From Quercus robur (taxonomy: Eukaryota > Streptophyta > Magnoliopsida > Fagales > Fagaceae), in the NCBI RefSeq assembly GCF_932294415.1, contig NC_065536.1:56297854-56361853 (forward strand): a stretch of DNA of 64,000 nucleotides, read 5' to 3'. The position numbers and the translations under genes are program-made. Of the stretch, positions 12,801-24,000 are shown piece after piece. The stretch's first letter is position 1. Each line of letters begins with the position of its first letter. Under the pieces are notes generated by a model. That model did no database searches. It was not told where the DNA came from and was given only the letters and a program-made list of their open reading frames with translations.

Positions 12801-14517
12801 GCTTTGGTTTCAATTTGAAACTCTCATGGAGATCCTAGAAAAGCTTTTTAAAGTATAGATAGTGAGAAAGCACTGTCATACTCTCTCTCTCCCCTTTGTT
12901 TTACCTGCTGAATAGATAGAAGTCATACTTGCATATAAAACATGAGGATCATTTCACAGCTACACAATCTGTGGTTTCAATTTAACACTCATGGAGATCC
13001 AAAGCTTTTAAGTTATCTAATGAAACTGAAAAGGCTTAAATTGAACAGGTTTAACATAGACTATATGGAATGCATATTGTAATTTAATTAAACATACTTT
13101 TTGCTACACATGATTTGTGCACATTCTACATGATAATTTAAAAAAAAAAAAAAAACCCAAACCCCCCTTCCCCCCCCCCCCCCCCCCCCCCTCTTTTTTT
13201 TTGGTTATACTGAAGAAGTGGAGAGGGCATACCCCAGAAAAACAACAAAAGCACCCTAAAGGGACCCCTAGTTGACTAGAGGACTAATACAAGATAAAAT
13301 AATCCTAAACAAAAACTAAAAGATACCTAATGGAAATAAAAGAGAACATATACAATATGTGCAATTTATGCAATACTAAAAATAGCTTCAGTAATCTGCC
13401 AGGAGCTCTGATGCTACAACATAATCAGCCAGGAGCTTCAGTAATAGCTTCAGTATGTACCATTTTACGGAAGGATTAATTTTCTGATGCTGCACCATTT
13501 AATAATACTAACCATTGCAATCCCTATAACTCCAAGGCATCTTGCAATCATCAGAAAGGCATTTCCATTTCCTCTATGTGAAGTTGCAAGCTAAGAACAG
13601 ATGATTCTGACTCTCACCTTCATCAAAGCATAACACACACTGGTTTCTCTGAGTGATTCCATGAGAGAGAGAGAGTGAGTGAAATTCTAGCATCTTTTCT
13701 TCCATAAACCTGTCGTAAAGGGGTCAATGGGATGCCCTTTTTTGAGGCTCTTCTTTTCATCGTCCCCTGCAGTTGCTTTCTAAATCTTACCAATTATTGA
13801 GAAAGTTTTGGTGGGTGTGAGAGGAGAATGTGACATTTTTCTCAAAATTTCTCCTTTTCTCATTATCAATAACAAACCAAATGTTGGAGAGAATAGAATT
13901 TTCAATATTTATCTTATTTTCTCAGGAGGTGGACCATATGTAGTTTAAGACTGTCAGTTTTGCAACCCATGGGAATTGGAGAGTTGTGGCTATGATGGTT
14001 GAGTTTATAGATTTGCAAAAGATTAATTGACCTATTTGATAAGTACTAGGCTAATTGAACCAAGCAGGGGGCACTGCCAATTCCTACAGGAAGTTTCACT
14101 GTCAAACTGGCTATATCATTTCAGTTGCAAACTAGACACTAATAATTATAATTACCATAAAATTGTGATGAGTATTTGAAAACATTCAACTTTTTGTTTG
14201 TCATGCCTCTGCTCTGTCTCTCCATTTTTTTTCCTGTGTTTGTGTTTTAACTTTTCATCATTTGGTTGTTGAAGACTTCTTGCTGCATTGAGGAAATCCT
14301 GAAGTTCTTGAAGAAGAAGGACTTTGATGTGACAATTTCAGATGACGCCGGCCGTTTTGTGTGCAATTATGTATATTATCATTCTCTCCGTTTTGCGGAA
14401 CAGAAGGGTCACAAATCTTTATTTGTCCATGTGCCTCTATTTTCAAGAATCGATGAAGAAACCCAGATGCGTTTTGTAGCCTCCCTTTTGGAAGCTATTG
14501 CATCTACATGTTATTGA
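9803..14517 (+). CDS. Pyrrolidone-carboxyl peptidase (pyroglutamyl peptidase I), four coding exons
   Basis: Exons 9803-10051, 11567-11671, 11780-11827 and 14275-14517 join in phase with GT-AG introns to give about 214 residues, the usual size for plant members of peptidase family C15. The enzyme removes N-terminal pyroglutamate from peptides in the cytosol. The protein starts MGSEGPKAVTIHVTGF, matching the family's N-terminal beta strand and loop. The expected catalytic residues are present: Glu98 in FAIEQQAVNE, Cys164 in DAGRFVCNYVYYHS and His186 in LFVHVPLF. The start is the first ATG in the conserved frame; an in-frame extension upstream to 9608 looks like leader sequence, not protein. The introns are large, and the third (2.4 kb) carries a SINE and a LINE remnant. 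I see no break in the coding sequence. The annotation is confident from motif order and length. Confidence 0.9.
10837..11050. mobile_element. MITE in the first intron of the peptidase gene
   Basis: The two ends are inverted copies of about 50 bases. The left reads TTTAGCTCCAAACTCATTTG and continues to AACCCACTATGT. The right is its reverse complement with few changes, from ACAGTGGGTTGAAGG to AATTTGGAGCTAAA. The 214-base unit has no coding capacity and could fold into a long hairpin. Flanking duplication is not obvious, so the superfamily is open. A second, weaker inverted arrangement (GGATTTGAGGATTTAAA ... TTTAAATCCACATCC) lies just upstream at about 10535-10720. Confidence 0.6.
12555..12742 (-). 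mobile_element. tRNA-derived SINE in the third intron of the peptidase gene
   Basis: Read on the minus strand, the unit starts near 12742 with an A-box-like TTAGCTCAACTAATAAAG, followed by CTTGTCGTTGAATAAGG and a B box GGTTCAATCCCCACC. It then runs through a body ending in a sequence complementary to CACCTGCTCCATGATGATTG. This is the layout of a widespread plant SINE type with an internal RNA polymerase III promoter. It lies antisense to the gene, and the exact 3' end and target duplication are not clear. Confidence 0.65.
12770..13020. repeat. Diverged short duplication in the intron
   Basis: A block around GGTCATTCACAGTTACACC to CTCATGGAGATCC (about 12778-12837) recurs as GATCATTTCACAGCTACAC to CTCATGGAGATCC (about 12947-12998), followed in both copies by AAAGCTTTT. 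The copies are about 170 bases apart and clearly diverged, so this is an old local duplication. Confidence 0.5.
13193..13660 (-). mobile_element. LINE 3' fragment with zf-RVT remnant
   Basis: On the minus strand at about 13560-13660 the translation gives CVLCFDEGESQNHLFLAC, matching the Cys/His zinc-binding zf-RVT segment (CxLC...E...HLFxxC) found after the reverse transcriptase of plant LINEs. About 350 bases further, a T-run on the plus strand (13193-13202) is what a poly(A) tail looks like for a minus-strand insertion. The remaining reading frame is interrupted by a stop soon after the zinc motif. It is a 5'-truncated, dead copy. An adjacent A-run and a C-run of about 20 bases (13141-13192) may be inaccurate in length. 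Confidence 0.6.
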
Positions 14518-15107
14518 TATGAGTGCTTATTTGAACATTTCTTGTTTGTTTGCCATCTTCTGGTGCATGTGAATCATTTGTGTCAATACCAATCTAGTTG
14601 TAAAACACCTACCTGTATGAACTTTGTGGTCTGCTGTTTGTTCATTTGTGGTCCTACCTATTCAGAGCAAGTCATCAACATGTAAAATTCAGGTGTATGT
14701 TATGTCAAGAAACTGCTGCCCAATTTCTCAAAGTCTGTCATTTTTTTTTTCTCTTGAATTTTATTGTGTTTTGTAAATGTGTATGTATTATCCTTAGATA
14801 ATTTGTCAATTGAAGACTGAAACAGGTTTTCATACATCAACTCCCTCGTTATAGGGCAAGAAGAGAGTGGTTGGGAATTGGGTTATTTAGTTGGAATTCT
14901 ATCTTGACATTTTACCCAAAATTTTGCATAATAATTTGTCTTGTAATTATGCATGTAAATGCTAGCGATGAGGGTTAGCAATGTGGTTAAAATTAATGTG
15001 AAAGTAAACAAAAATGGGTATTTATATAGGCGTTGTAGGATGCTGCAAGTTCCCATATATGTCAGAAAGTTTACTCTGCTTCATGTGCTAGTTTGGGTTG
15101 AACAAGA
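14518..15107 (+). other. 3' flank of the peptidase gene
   Basis: Probable 3' UTR and spacer. I see no separate gene. The stretch includes TTGTAAAT/TGTATGTATTA-type AT-rich signals around 14760-14790 that could serve 3' end formation, but no single poly(A) site can be named. Confidence 0.4.
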
Positions 15108-15123
15108 CAAAAGCCCAAAGGTC

Positions 15124-15161
<38 letters not shown>

Positions 15162-15182
15162 CTCGCAAAAGCCTAAAGGTCG
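15108..15182 (-). mobile_element. Lone poly(A) retro-insertion with target duplication
   Basis: The 17-base sequence CAAAAGCCCAAAGGTCG (15108-15124) recurs with one change as CAAAAGCCTAAAGGTCG (15166-15182). Between the copies is only a run of 37 T and four more bases (TCTCG region). This is what a target-primed insertion of an almost completely 5'-truncated retrotransposon leaves: a poly(A) tail on the minus strand and its target site duplication. Slippage of a T-run inside a pre-existing duplication is the alternative. Confidence 0.55.
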
Positions 15183-15453
15183 TTTTGTGTGAGCTGTTTC
15201 GAGTTTTGACTTGTTAAAAACATTACTTAGGATATCCTGTTCATTGGGTCCAAAGTTAATATTTAATTCATGGTACCCATCAAAATCAATTGGCATAAAC
15301 ATTCCTATCAAAAAAAAAAAAAAAATTGGCATAAACATCATTTTGAGGGTTTTAGGTGATTAAAGTCTCGTTATTCTGTGAGGATGATATTCGTGTTCCA
15401 TAATTCTTCTCTACCAGTATATTATTTGTCCGGATATTCCCATTTTACGTAAA

Positions 15454-17478
15454 ATGGTCTCATGGGCCATGCAAAGCACTAAACTCCTATCCTTTGTTCG
15501 AAGCATAGCAACCTCTACACCTAAATATCACATACCAGTACTTTCATCAACCCCTTCTCTGGTGTTGGACTCATACTGTGAAAGCAATGCTCATGAGGGT
15601 GTTTACTCCAAAAACCGAATAATTGATAGCCTAATCAAATCTGGGCAGTTAAACTCTGCCCTCAAGGTGTTTGATGAAATGCCACTTTGTGATGTTGTTA
15701 CCTATAATTTGCTGATTTCTGGTAATGCCAGATGTGGGTTTCCAAAACAGGCTCTTTACCTCTATGCTGAAATGGTTCAAGAAGGAATAAGAGAAAGCCC
15801 ATCCACATTTTCCTCTGTTTTGGGTTTCTGTAGTGATGCAGGGTTTTATGGAGAAGGAATTCAAGTTCACTGCAGGGTGATTACACTTGGATTTAGCTTG
15901 AATTTGTTTGTTGGAAATTCGCTTGTTGACCTTTATATGCATATGGGGCATGATGATGTAGCTTTCAAGTTGTTCAATGAGTTGCCGGAGCGAAATTTGG
16001 CCGTATGGAATTTGGTATTACGTGGGTATTGTGAACCCAGTGGTCCGGGTCGATCAGATAAGTTATTAGAGTTGTTCTCTAAAATGGGATTGGATGGTGT
16101 GGAGCCAAATGGTCTTACCTTTTGTTATTTATTTCGTGGATGCAGTAACCAGAAACTTTTAGATGAAGGAAAGCAGCTGCATTGCCTCACTGTTAAGGTT
16201 GGATGGGTAGAATCAAACATATTCGTAGCTAATGCTTTGGTAGATTTTTATTCTGCTTGTGGAAGTTTAGTTGATGCAAAAAAATCATTTGATAGTATTC
16301 CAGTGGAGGATGTGATTTCATGGAATTCAATTGTTGCAGTCTATGCAAATAATGGTTTATTGTTTGATGCTCTCAAATTATTTTCAATTATGCAGTTTTG
16401 GGGGAAGAGGCCTTCGATTCGATCATTTGTAGGCTTCTTGAATTGGTCTAGTGGGTCCAATAATATTCAATTTGGTAAGCAAATTCACTCTTATGTTCTA
16501 AAATTAGGCTTTGATCATGGAAGCATGCATATCCAATCTGCTTTGATAGATATGTATGGGAAATGTGGTGACATTGAGAGTTCGGTAGCCGTATATGAAA
16601 GTGTTCTGGAGAGAACATTGGCGTGTTGTAACTCCTTAATGACCTCATTGTTGCACTGTGGCATCACTGAAGATGTGGTTGAGATGTTTGGTTTAATGGT
16701 TGATGAGGGAGTAGGACTTGATGAAGTCACTTTCTCCACGACACTAAAGGCGTTATCAGTGTCTCCTTCGATAAGCTTGGCTAGCTGCAGATTACTACAC
16801 TGTTGTGCAATAAAATCAGGTTTTGAATCTGATACTGCAGTTGCATGTTCCCTAATCAATGCATATTCAAGATGTGGTCATGTCGAACTTTCTCGTCTGG
16901 TTTTTGACAAAATTCCTTCACCGAATGTGATTTGTTTCACATCTATCATTAATGGGTATGCCCGGAATGGAATGGGAAGAGAAGGTCTTGAAATGTTTCA
17001 AGCAATGGTCAAAAAGGGTCTGAAACCAGATAAAGTGGCATTCTTGTGTGCATTAACAGGGTGCAGCCATTCAGGGTTGGTCGAAGAAGGAAGATCACTG
17101 TTTGATTCAATGAAATCATTACATGGGATCTGCCCTGAAAGGCAGCATTTTTCATGTATGGTAGATATGTTAGGCCGCGCAGGTTTGCTTGATGAAGCTC
17201 AAGAGTTGCTGCAACGGGCACCAGGAAAGGGTGATAGTGTAATGTGGAGTTCATTGTTACAAAGTTGTAGGGTCCATGGTAATGAGATAGTGGGAAGGAG
17301 AGTAGCAAAAATCTTGATGGAGCTTGAACCGGAGGATCCTGCAGTTTGTTTGCAAGCTTCAAATTTCTATTCTGAAACTGGAGAATTTAAAACGTCAATG
17401 CAAATTAAAGAGAGTGCTTATGCAAGGAAGGTGACAAGGAAGATTGGCCACAGTTTAATTGAGATAAAAAGTAGCTGA
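15454..17478 (+). CDS. Pentatricopeptide-repeat protein, PLS class with E motif
   Basis: A single uninterrupted frame of 674 codons encodes a typical intronless plant PPR protein. From about residue 50 the chain is built of repeating 31-36-residue helical pairs; recognisable units include DVVTYNLLISGNARCGFP, NLFVGNSLVDLYMHMG, DVISWNSIVAVYANNG, SALIDMYGKCGDIES and NVICFTSIINGYARNG. Alternating P, L and S-type repeats identify the PLS subfamily. After the last repeat an E-type extension (VMWSSLLQSCRVHGNE...LMELEPEDPA) ends the protein; there is no DYW deaminase domain. The N-terminus (MVSWAMQSTKLLSFVRSIAT) is rich in Ser, Arg and hydrophobic residues and lacks acids, as in mitochondrial or plastid transit peptides. 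The family binds organellar RNA, and E-class members usually serve C-to-U editing with a deaminase supplied in trans. The specific target cannot be read here. An in-frame ATG at 15469 is a possible alternative start. Confidence 0.92.
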   Translation: MVSWAMQSTKLLSFVRSIATSTPKYHIPVLSSTPSLVLDSYCESNAHEGVYSKNRIIDSLIKSGQLNSALKVFDEMPLCDVVTYNLLISGNARCGFPKQALYLYAEMVQEGIRESPSTFSSVLGFCSDAGFYGEGIQVHCRVITLGFSLNLFVGNSLVDLYMHMGHDDVAFKLFNELPERNLAVWNLVLRGYCEPSGPGRSDKLLELFSKMGLDGVEPNGLTFCYLFRGCSNQKLLDEGKQLHCLTVKVGWVESNIFVANALVDFYSACGSLVDAKKSFDSIPVEDVISWNSIVAVYANNGLLFDALKLFSIMQFWGKRPSIRSFVGFLNWSSGSNNIQFGKQIHSYVLKLGFDHGSMHIQSALIDMYGKCGDIESSVAVYESVLERTLACCNSLMTSLLHCGITEDVVEMFGLMVDEGVGLDEVTFSTTLKALSVSPSISLASCRLLHCCAIKSGFESDTAVACSLINAYSRCGHVELSRLVFDKIPSPNVICFTSIINGYARNGMGREGLEMFQAMVKKGLKPDKVAFLCALTGCSHSGLVEEGRSLFDSMKSLHGICPERQHFSCMVDMLGRAGLLDEAQELLQRAPGKGDSVMWSSLLQSCRVHGNEIVGRRVAKILMELEPEDPAVCLQASNFYSETGEFKTSMQIKESAYARKVTRKIGHSLIEIKSS

Positions 17479-18125
17479 TAATATTAGCATCCTCTAATGA
17501 TGGAACCAAGAAATCAAATTTGGCACCTACTACAGATCCTCAAAGCAGAGGACTGTGGCGGTTGATGGTAACTTGGGGGCTATCTTCCCATCAATCTAGA
17601 AATGTTTATCTAGTCTGGATCTTGTATAGGGAATTAATACAGAGGAGTTTCTTTTGCTTAAAGGTTTAAGCGTGCATGTCCAAACGGACAGTTTGTACTT
17701 TGGATTGCCCTGTTCGGTCTAACTAACTTCTTGACCTTTTCGTCCTTCTTTCTTCTTTCTTTTTATGGTGTGTAGTGCGTGGGTGAAAAAAAGTGGGGCT
17801 GGGGGTTCATTAAAATATGGCTATACTACACATTGTACGTCTACATCAATTTCTTAATTGCAATAGTTTGAGGTTTCCAGAAAATGTAATTGCCTTTCCA
17901 GAATTATTTTATTAATTTCTCATGGAGAGAGAGAGAGAGAGAGTCCATAAACACTATGACTGGTGAATTTTGAGTATTGGTTGTAGAGTAAAGCAAAGAA
18001 CTAGAAAAATAGAAAATTATCTTGTACTTTAAGAGTCGGCATGTAGAGAATGCAACATCTTCATCTACTTTCAAGCCAAGCCATATAGCCCACAAAATCC
18101 ATCATTTTCTAAACTAATCTGCACA

Positions 18126-18135
18126 TATATAAATA
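18126..18135 (+). promoter_or_regulatory. TATA box of the first polygalacturonase gene
   Basis: TATATAAATA lies 80 bases before the start codon at 18206, a good spacing for a TATA box with a short leader. The 727-base gap from 17479 holds the 3' UTR of the PPR gene on its left, a GA microsatellite at about 17925-17943, and then this promoter. No other gene is seen in the gap. Confidence 0.6.
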
Positions 18136-18205
18136 ATAAGCCGATGTATTCATTGAAATTATACAAATCAATCAATCTTACAAAACAGCCAGAACAGGCA
18201 AAAAC

Positions 18206-21074
18206 ATGGATAAATTATTCTTGCTTTCTTTTCTTGGTTTGCTGTTAGTGGCTCATGGAGTTGCAGGAAACATGGTATTTGACAACATTGACATGCTTGA
18301 AGAACTAGAAAACTTGGATATAGAGGAAGAATATGAGGCGGAAACTTCACCAATCCCGTCTTGGACAAGTGAACGCGGTAGCAAGGTTCTTGTGAATGTG
18401 GATAGCTTCGGCGCAGTTGGAGATGGAGTTTCTGATGATACCCAGGTAAATATGTGTTTCTTTAGGAATATTTGTATAAGCCTATATTTAAATTTCAAGC
18501 TTAGACTAGTTGGCAAGAGCTGCTATGATACCATTCTCATCATATGATTGATGCAAATTATAATATGGTGATCAACGATTGATTATAATTAAAGATGGAT
18601 GTGAGAGTTAATGTCTGGTCTCACCAACTTCAACATGTTCAACCTCTTATTATTGCTGTTATGGTGTGCCTTGCTTCTTCTCTAATGTTTTTACCATCAG
18701 GCTTTTGTAGAAGCATGGGCCATTGCCTGCAAAACACCACAATCAGTTTTTTTGGTGCCTTTAGGAGGGCGTTATCTAGTTAATGCAACAAAATTCAACG
18801 GGCCATGCTCAGACAAATTAGTTATCCAGGTAATGTCTTCACTCCATCACATAAATTCTGAAGTATCAATAATCCTTTATGGTTATTCATATTTCTGTAA
18901 ATAAAGTCTTTATACATCATTGGTCTTGTCATTGAAAAAACTATAACAATTATTAATAGTTTTTGTCGTCATTATCATATAATGGTTGACTTGGCGTACA
19001 GATTGAGGGAACAATAATAGCACCAGATGAACCGAAAAATTGGGACCCAAAGTCCCCAAGAACATGGCTTGATTTTTCTAAATTGAATGGAGTCCTTTTC
19101 CAAGGGGGTGGAGTTATTGATGGCTCAGGTAGCAAATGGTGGGCAGCATCTTGTAAAAAGAACAAGTCAAACGTAATATTTGAGAACTTACACTATACTT
19201 TCTCTTAATGCCAAGTATTTTGATTCAACAAATGACATTAACCCTTTTTTTTCTTTTTATTACAGCCTTGCAAAGGGGCACCAACAGTAAGTATCTGTCT
19301 CTTAGTTACAAGTTAAAACCATATTTCCAGATAAGATTTTATGCTGACCATATTAGACTAGGATCACCAAATAGAATTTTGACTCCCCAAGATTTATTGC
19401 AGGCACTGACTATAGATTCAAGCTCAGCTATAAAGGTAAAAGGCCTCACTATCCAGAATGCCCAACAGATGCATTTCATTATTGCCCGGTCTGATTCTGT
19501 GCGTGTTTCGGGAGTACAAGTCTCAGCTCCTGGAGACAGTCCTAACACTGATGGAATCCATATCACTGAATCAACTAATGTTGTTCTGGAAAACTGCAAA
19601 ATTGGAACAGGTTCTTACTTTATCCTTTTTTTTTTTTTTCCTTCATTAAAATTCCATATCTTTCCTTGTCTCATCTTTTTGTAGTAAGAACTAGAATTGA
19701 GATGAAACTAAAGAGCGATTGTGATGCAATATCCAGGGGATGATTGCGTCTCAATTGTCAATGCTAGCTCTGCTATCAAGATGAAGACAATCTATTGTGG
19801 ACCAGGACATGGAATCAGGTACCATCTTGATTTGACATTACCCAATTACGGTTTTGCAGTCCCATTATCTCAAAAGGACCTTGCAAAAATGGAAGATTGT
19901 GCTCGCACTTTAGTATACACAACTGTAACTGAACTTTTGTAGCCTGTTACTTACATTGGTGCAAAATTCTTCTATTTAGCATTGGAAGCCTTGGGAAGGA
20001 CAACTCCACCGGTATAGTCACAAAGGTTGTCTTGGATACAGCATTCCTCAAGGAGACTACCAACGGCCTCAGGATTAAGACTTGGCAGGTAATGCTCTAC
20101 ATCATGCTGGTTAATCATTTAACATCCATTATTGGTAATTGAATGAAAATACCAATAAAGCTAGATTTAATCCCCCCAAACAAACGGACCCCTAAGGAAA
20201 AAATCAAATGGGTTTTCAGTATACCTGTAGAGACTTCCACACTCATCTAAGTGAAATGTTGCTTCAAACAAAATTTTAAGCGGTGTTTTTGGTATCAAAC
20301 ATAGAACATGATATTTTAGTGCTCTAGACGTTGCTACATGTTCATAGAACAATTTCTAGCAAAATTGCATTTAGAGTTTATATGAATCTATTGGCCGTTT
20401 TATAAATTTTATCATGGTAAAAGTTTAGCTTATATCTAAATGCCCATGGGATGAGAATAACATAAATACCTTTCACTCTGATGTTCTGCTATAGGGAGGT
20501 TCTGGTTATGTTCGTGGTGTACGTTACCAAAATGTGAGGATGCAGGATGTAGAAAACCCCATCATTATTGATCAGTTCTACTGTGATTCTCCAAGTTCGT
20601 GTCAAAACCAGGTAACAATCTCCAAATTCCCTCTCTTCACTTATAAAACATCTACCATTTGATTTCTTGTTATGTAATCAACTTATTCATTTAATCAAAA
20701 TCCCAACAATTTTGATTTCTTGTATATATATATATATATATATGTGCTCGTTTTGTCAGACATCAGCTGTGAACATAAGCCAGATCTTTTACAAGAACGT
20801 TAGTGGAACTACAAGGAGCGCGAAGGCCATGAAATTTGCTTGCAGTGACACAGTTCCATGTAGCAAAATAGTCCTCAGCAATGTGGACTTAGAGATGAAG
20901 GATGGTACAGTAGAAACCTACTGCAACTCTGCCACAGGCTTTGGCTATGGAATTGTGCATCCTTCAGCTGAATGCCTATCTTCGGATGACAAAGAATATA
21001 TCATTATCAATAAGGAAGAAAAGGCTGAAGTTACAGAAACTAGCAGAGAGAAAATTGTTCACACTGAACTCTAA
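18206..21074 (+). CDS. Polygalacturonase (GH28), nine exons
   Basis: Exons 18206-18445, 18701-18829, 19002-19172, 19266-19286, 19403-19610, 19737-19818, 19980-20088, 20495-20611 and 20760-21074 join in phase to about 463 residues. Glycoside hydrolase family 28 enzymes hydrolyse alpha-1,4-galacturonan of pectin in the wall. Residues 1-21 form a signal peptide (MDKLFLLSFLGLLLVAHGVA), followed by an acidic stretch (ELENLDIEEEYEAE). The start of the beta-helix reads VDSFGAVGDGVSDDTQ. The four family motifs are intact: SPNTDG (NTDG at about 235-238), GDD (257-259), CGPGHG (GHG 280-282) and RIK (315-317). The fourth exon is only 21 bases (PCKGAPT). The lysine- and glutamate-rich C-terminal tail after the last cysteines is longer than usual. 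Nothing breaks the frame, so it looks functional. Exo- or endo-action cannot be decided by eye. Confidence 0.93.
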
Positions 21075-24000
21075 CTTGGCTCTCTCTAGATATTTAAGTA
21101 ACAATTATAGTATATACTAAACTGGATAAATGGATTTTAGAGTGCACCACTATAGATTTCTTGGAGGAAGTTTGAGGTGCCTAAGCAAATTTTAAATTAA
21201 TTTAAAATTTTATATCATATAGTTATATACAAATACTGGAGTAAAACTAATTCAGAGAAAATAGAAAGAGATTGTATAATGCAGATAATACTGGAAAAAA
21301 AAAATGTATCAATTTTATGAATATTAATTCATATATGTGTGTGTTACATTTTGGTGGTAATACATGGTATTTTGTCGTTTATTATTTGTCACCTTTGTAA
21401 TGTGCTCGTTTAGGAGAACTTATTTTCATTAGTTTATTGGGCTTGAAAAATAAGTTAGACAAAAGTACAGTTATACACTTATACCTAAAAATAATGATAA
21501 AACTTCAAAAATTGTAGATAAGCTAAATAAGTTCAACAAAATGGAAAATATTATTTGCAATACTGCAATAGTCTACCATCTCCCAAAACAATAAATGAAA
21601 AAGGAAAATGGCAAAAATAAATTTTTAGTATCTAAAATTTAGTCCAAGGCTATTTTTAGTGTCTAAAATTTAGTAATAATGCATCAACTTTTTAATTTGG
21701 TCCCTTTGGATTGGAAGCAATCACTTTAAAATTTAAGTTAGGTCACCAGTAGTATAGTTTGGCCCAAAGAAAAAAAACCAGAAAGAAAAAGCCCATTAGG
21801 GGAAAATAACACAGCTGCTGATCTCCATCCTAGGCCCAACTTAGGGGCTGGTGCTGAGTGCTGACCCAAAAGGAGAACATAGCCTACAAGATTTTGTATA
21901 CTCAGGCCCCAAGAAAAAGGATTGTGGTGAAAACTTGGCCCATTTGATCCAGGCTTAGGCTGTCACCAGTCCACCGAAGCAAATCGAGAAACAAATCCGA
22001 AACCCAATCTTGGCCCAGCTCTACCTTAACCCAAATGGCCTAACAGATTATAATTTGATCTTTCTCCAAGGCTATTTTGTAGGGAAACATCATCACATCC
22101 TAATTAGCCGATGGCCATGGCCTTGACTCAGGCTATATATATCTTGTTAATTTTCTGATTTGAGTTGTGATTTTTTTTTTTTTTTTTGAGAAAATAATAT
22201 TTTGAAATTTAGTATTTTACCGAAGGATCACATTGACATCATTTATTCATTTTAATAGTCAATGCTGTAAATTATAAGTTCTGAAAGTTGAGGAACTATT
22301 TAAAAAGCGATCCCAAACTTAAAATGTTGAAATGTATTGTAAGTTATAACCTTAAATTTTCAAAAGTTTCGAAAGTATTGTTGGAGCAAACCTTTTTTTT
22401 GTTTGTTAGTATATATTTTTGGGATAAAGAGAGCCAATATTTAACTCTACAGATTAACAGATTGAAATTATTATAGAAATTATTAGATTTAATTTAAGCA
22501 TCTCTTTTTGGGAATTTTTTGTTTCAATGGATCATCTTATAAACTGTCTCGGTATAACCTTCAATAAAACCCTTTGCAATCGATAGTAATTTGTTGTGGA
22601 CTTGTGGTGGATATGTGACACCAATTAAGTTAATTAAAATAACCTTTTAATCCTAATGATACTTTTAAATCAATGAAACGACTGTATCCAATTTTTATGA
22701 GGGTTATTTTAACAATTCAATGTCCAACCATAACAAAATTCTCTCAAATGATAGTAGTATTGTTATAAGTTATAACTATGAAAATCAGCATAGTCATCAA
22801 CATTATCATTATCATTATCACAACAAAATGTGCCTAGGTTGGTTCAATACAGTTTCAGATTTAAGGTAATAATTTTAAGTGAATTTTTTTAATATTTAAA
22901 TAATGATTTAATCAAGCTAATCCACTTAATCAATACACTAATTAATCATTTTCTTTTGGTGAAATCATTTAGGAATTTTAATTGGGTTGAATTGTTGTTG
23001 GCCAAATATTTTTGGGCCTTCTTGACGGTGGAAGAAAGAATTAATGCAAAACACACTTTAGGGTTATATATATATAGAATTATTATCCTAAAACTTACTT
23101 TTTATACAATTTTTCCCCCAATAGGAGGCCTTAATCCTTTTAAAAATTTTTGAGGCAGAACATCTCTAACAATTTAGCCAAATTTTCATATTATTTGGAG
23201 AGCAAACAGTTTAAATTAATTAATTTTTTAAATGCATTTTTCAATAGACTCTCTATTCATTCTCTATCACATTTAAATATTACTTTTTCAATTTTTCTTT
23301 AATTTTTTTATTCTTTTATTCTTAATAAGAGAGAAAGAGAGAGGGAGAGGGAGAGAGAAAGATTGAATATTTTAATTAGTGGAGAGAGAAGGCTGAATAT
23401 TTTAATAATAAAAATTCATTTGGACAGGAACAATAACTCTCCATGTGTAGAGAGTATTGTAGGTAGCTAACCTATTCTATTTTTTTTTACATTTTTTAGC
23501 GGTTGGAGTTGATTTTTGTTGGTTCAACCTCCAAAGATGATTTTAGAGAATCTATTGGAGATATTCCGAGGGACCTTAGGCCCTGGCCTAAGTGGCCTAG
23601 AACTAGAGCTGACACTCGTCCATACGGGCTCCATCTTCAATCCTATGTTTTCAAAGCTAGGTTTAAACAATTACCAGACAATAAAGCTGTGTTGCTAAAT
23701 TAGTACTAAATCTGAATGGGGACAATCAGACAATATATTGGCAGCAAATTTGGACAAATGGGACCGCTGAGATATTCGAGTACCCAGTACAAGATAAGGG
23801 ATAGATTCCAGATTATTGAGACCATGTGTAACAATTTCTACCCTATTAAGCTTCGTTTGGGGCTAACAAAAACAAAAAAAAACATTTATGATATGATAAA
23901 CATATAAGCTACAAGTTTTTTTTTTTTTTGATGACATATAAGCTATAAGTAATGTTTTATGAAGAACAACTAACACATTAACAATGTCTATGTTGGACTC

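Noticed and set aside
23503-23907. Overlapping 60-66-codon open frames in the polygalacturonase intergenic region
   Set aside because: No recognisable domain, competing frames and no promoter or splice context; could be transposon relic.
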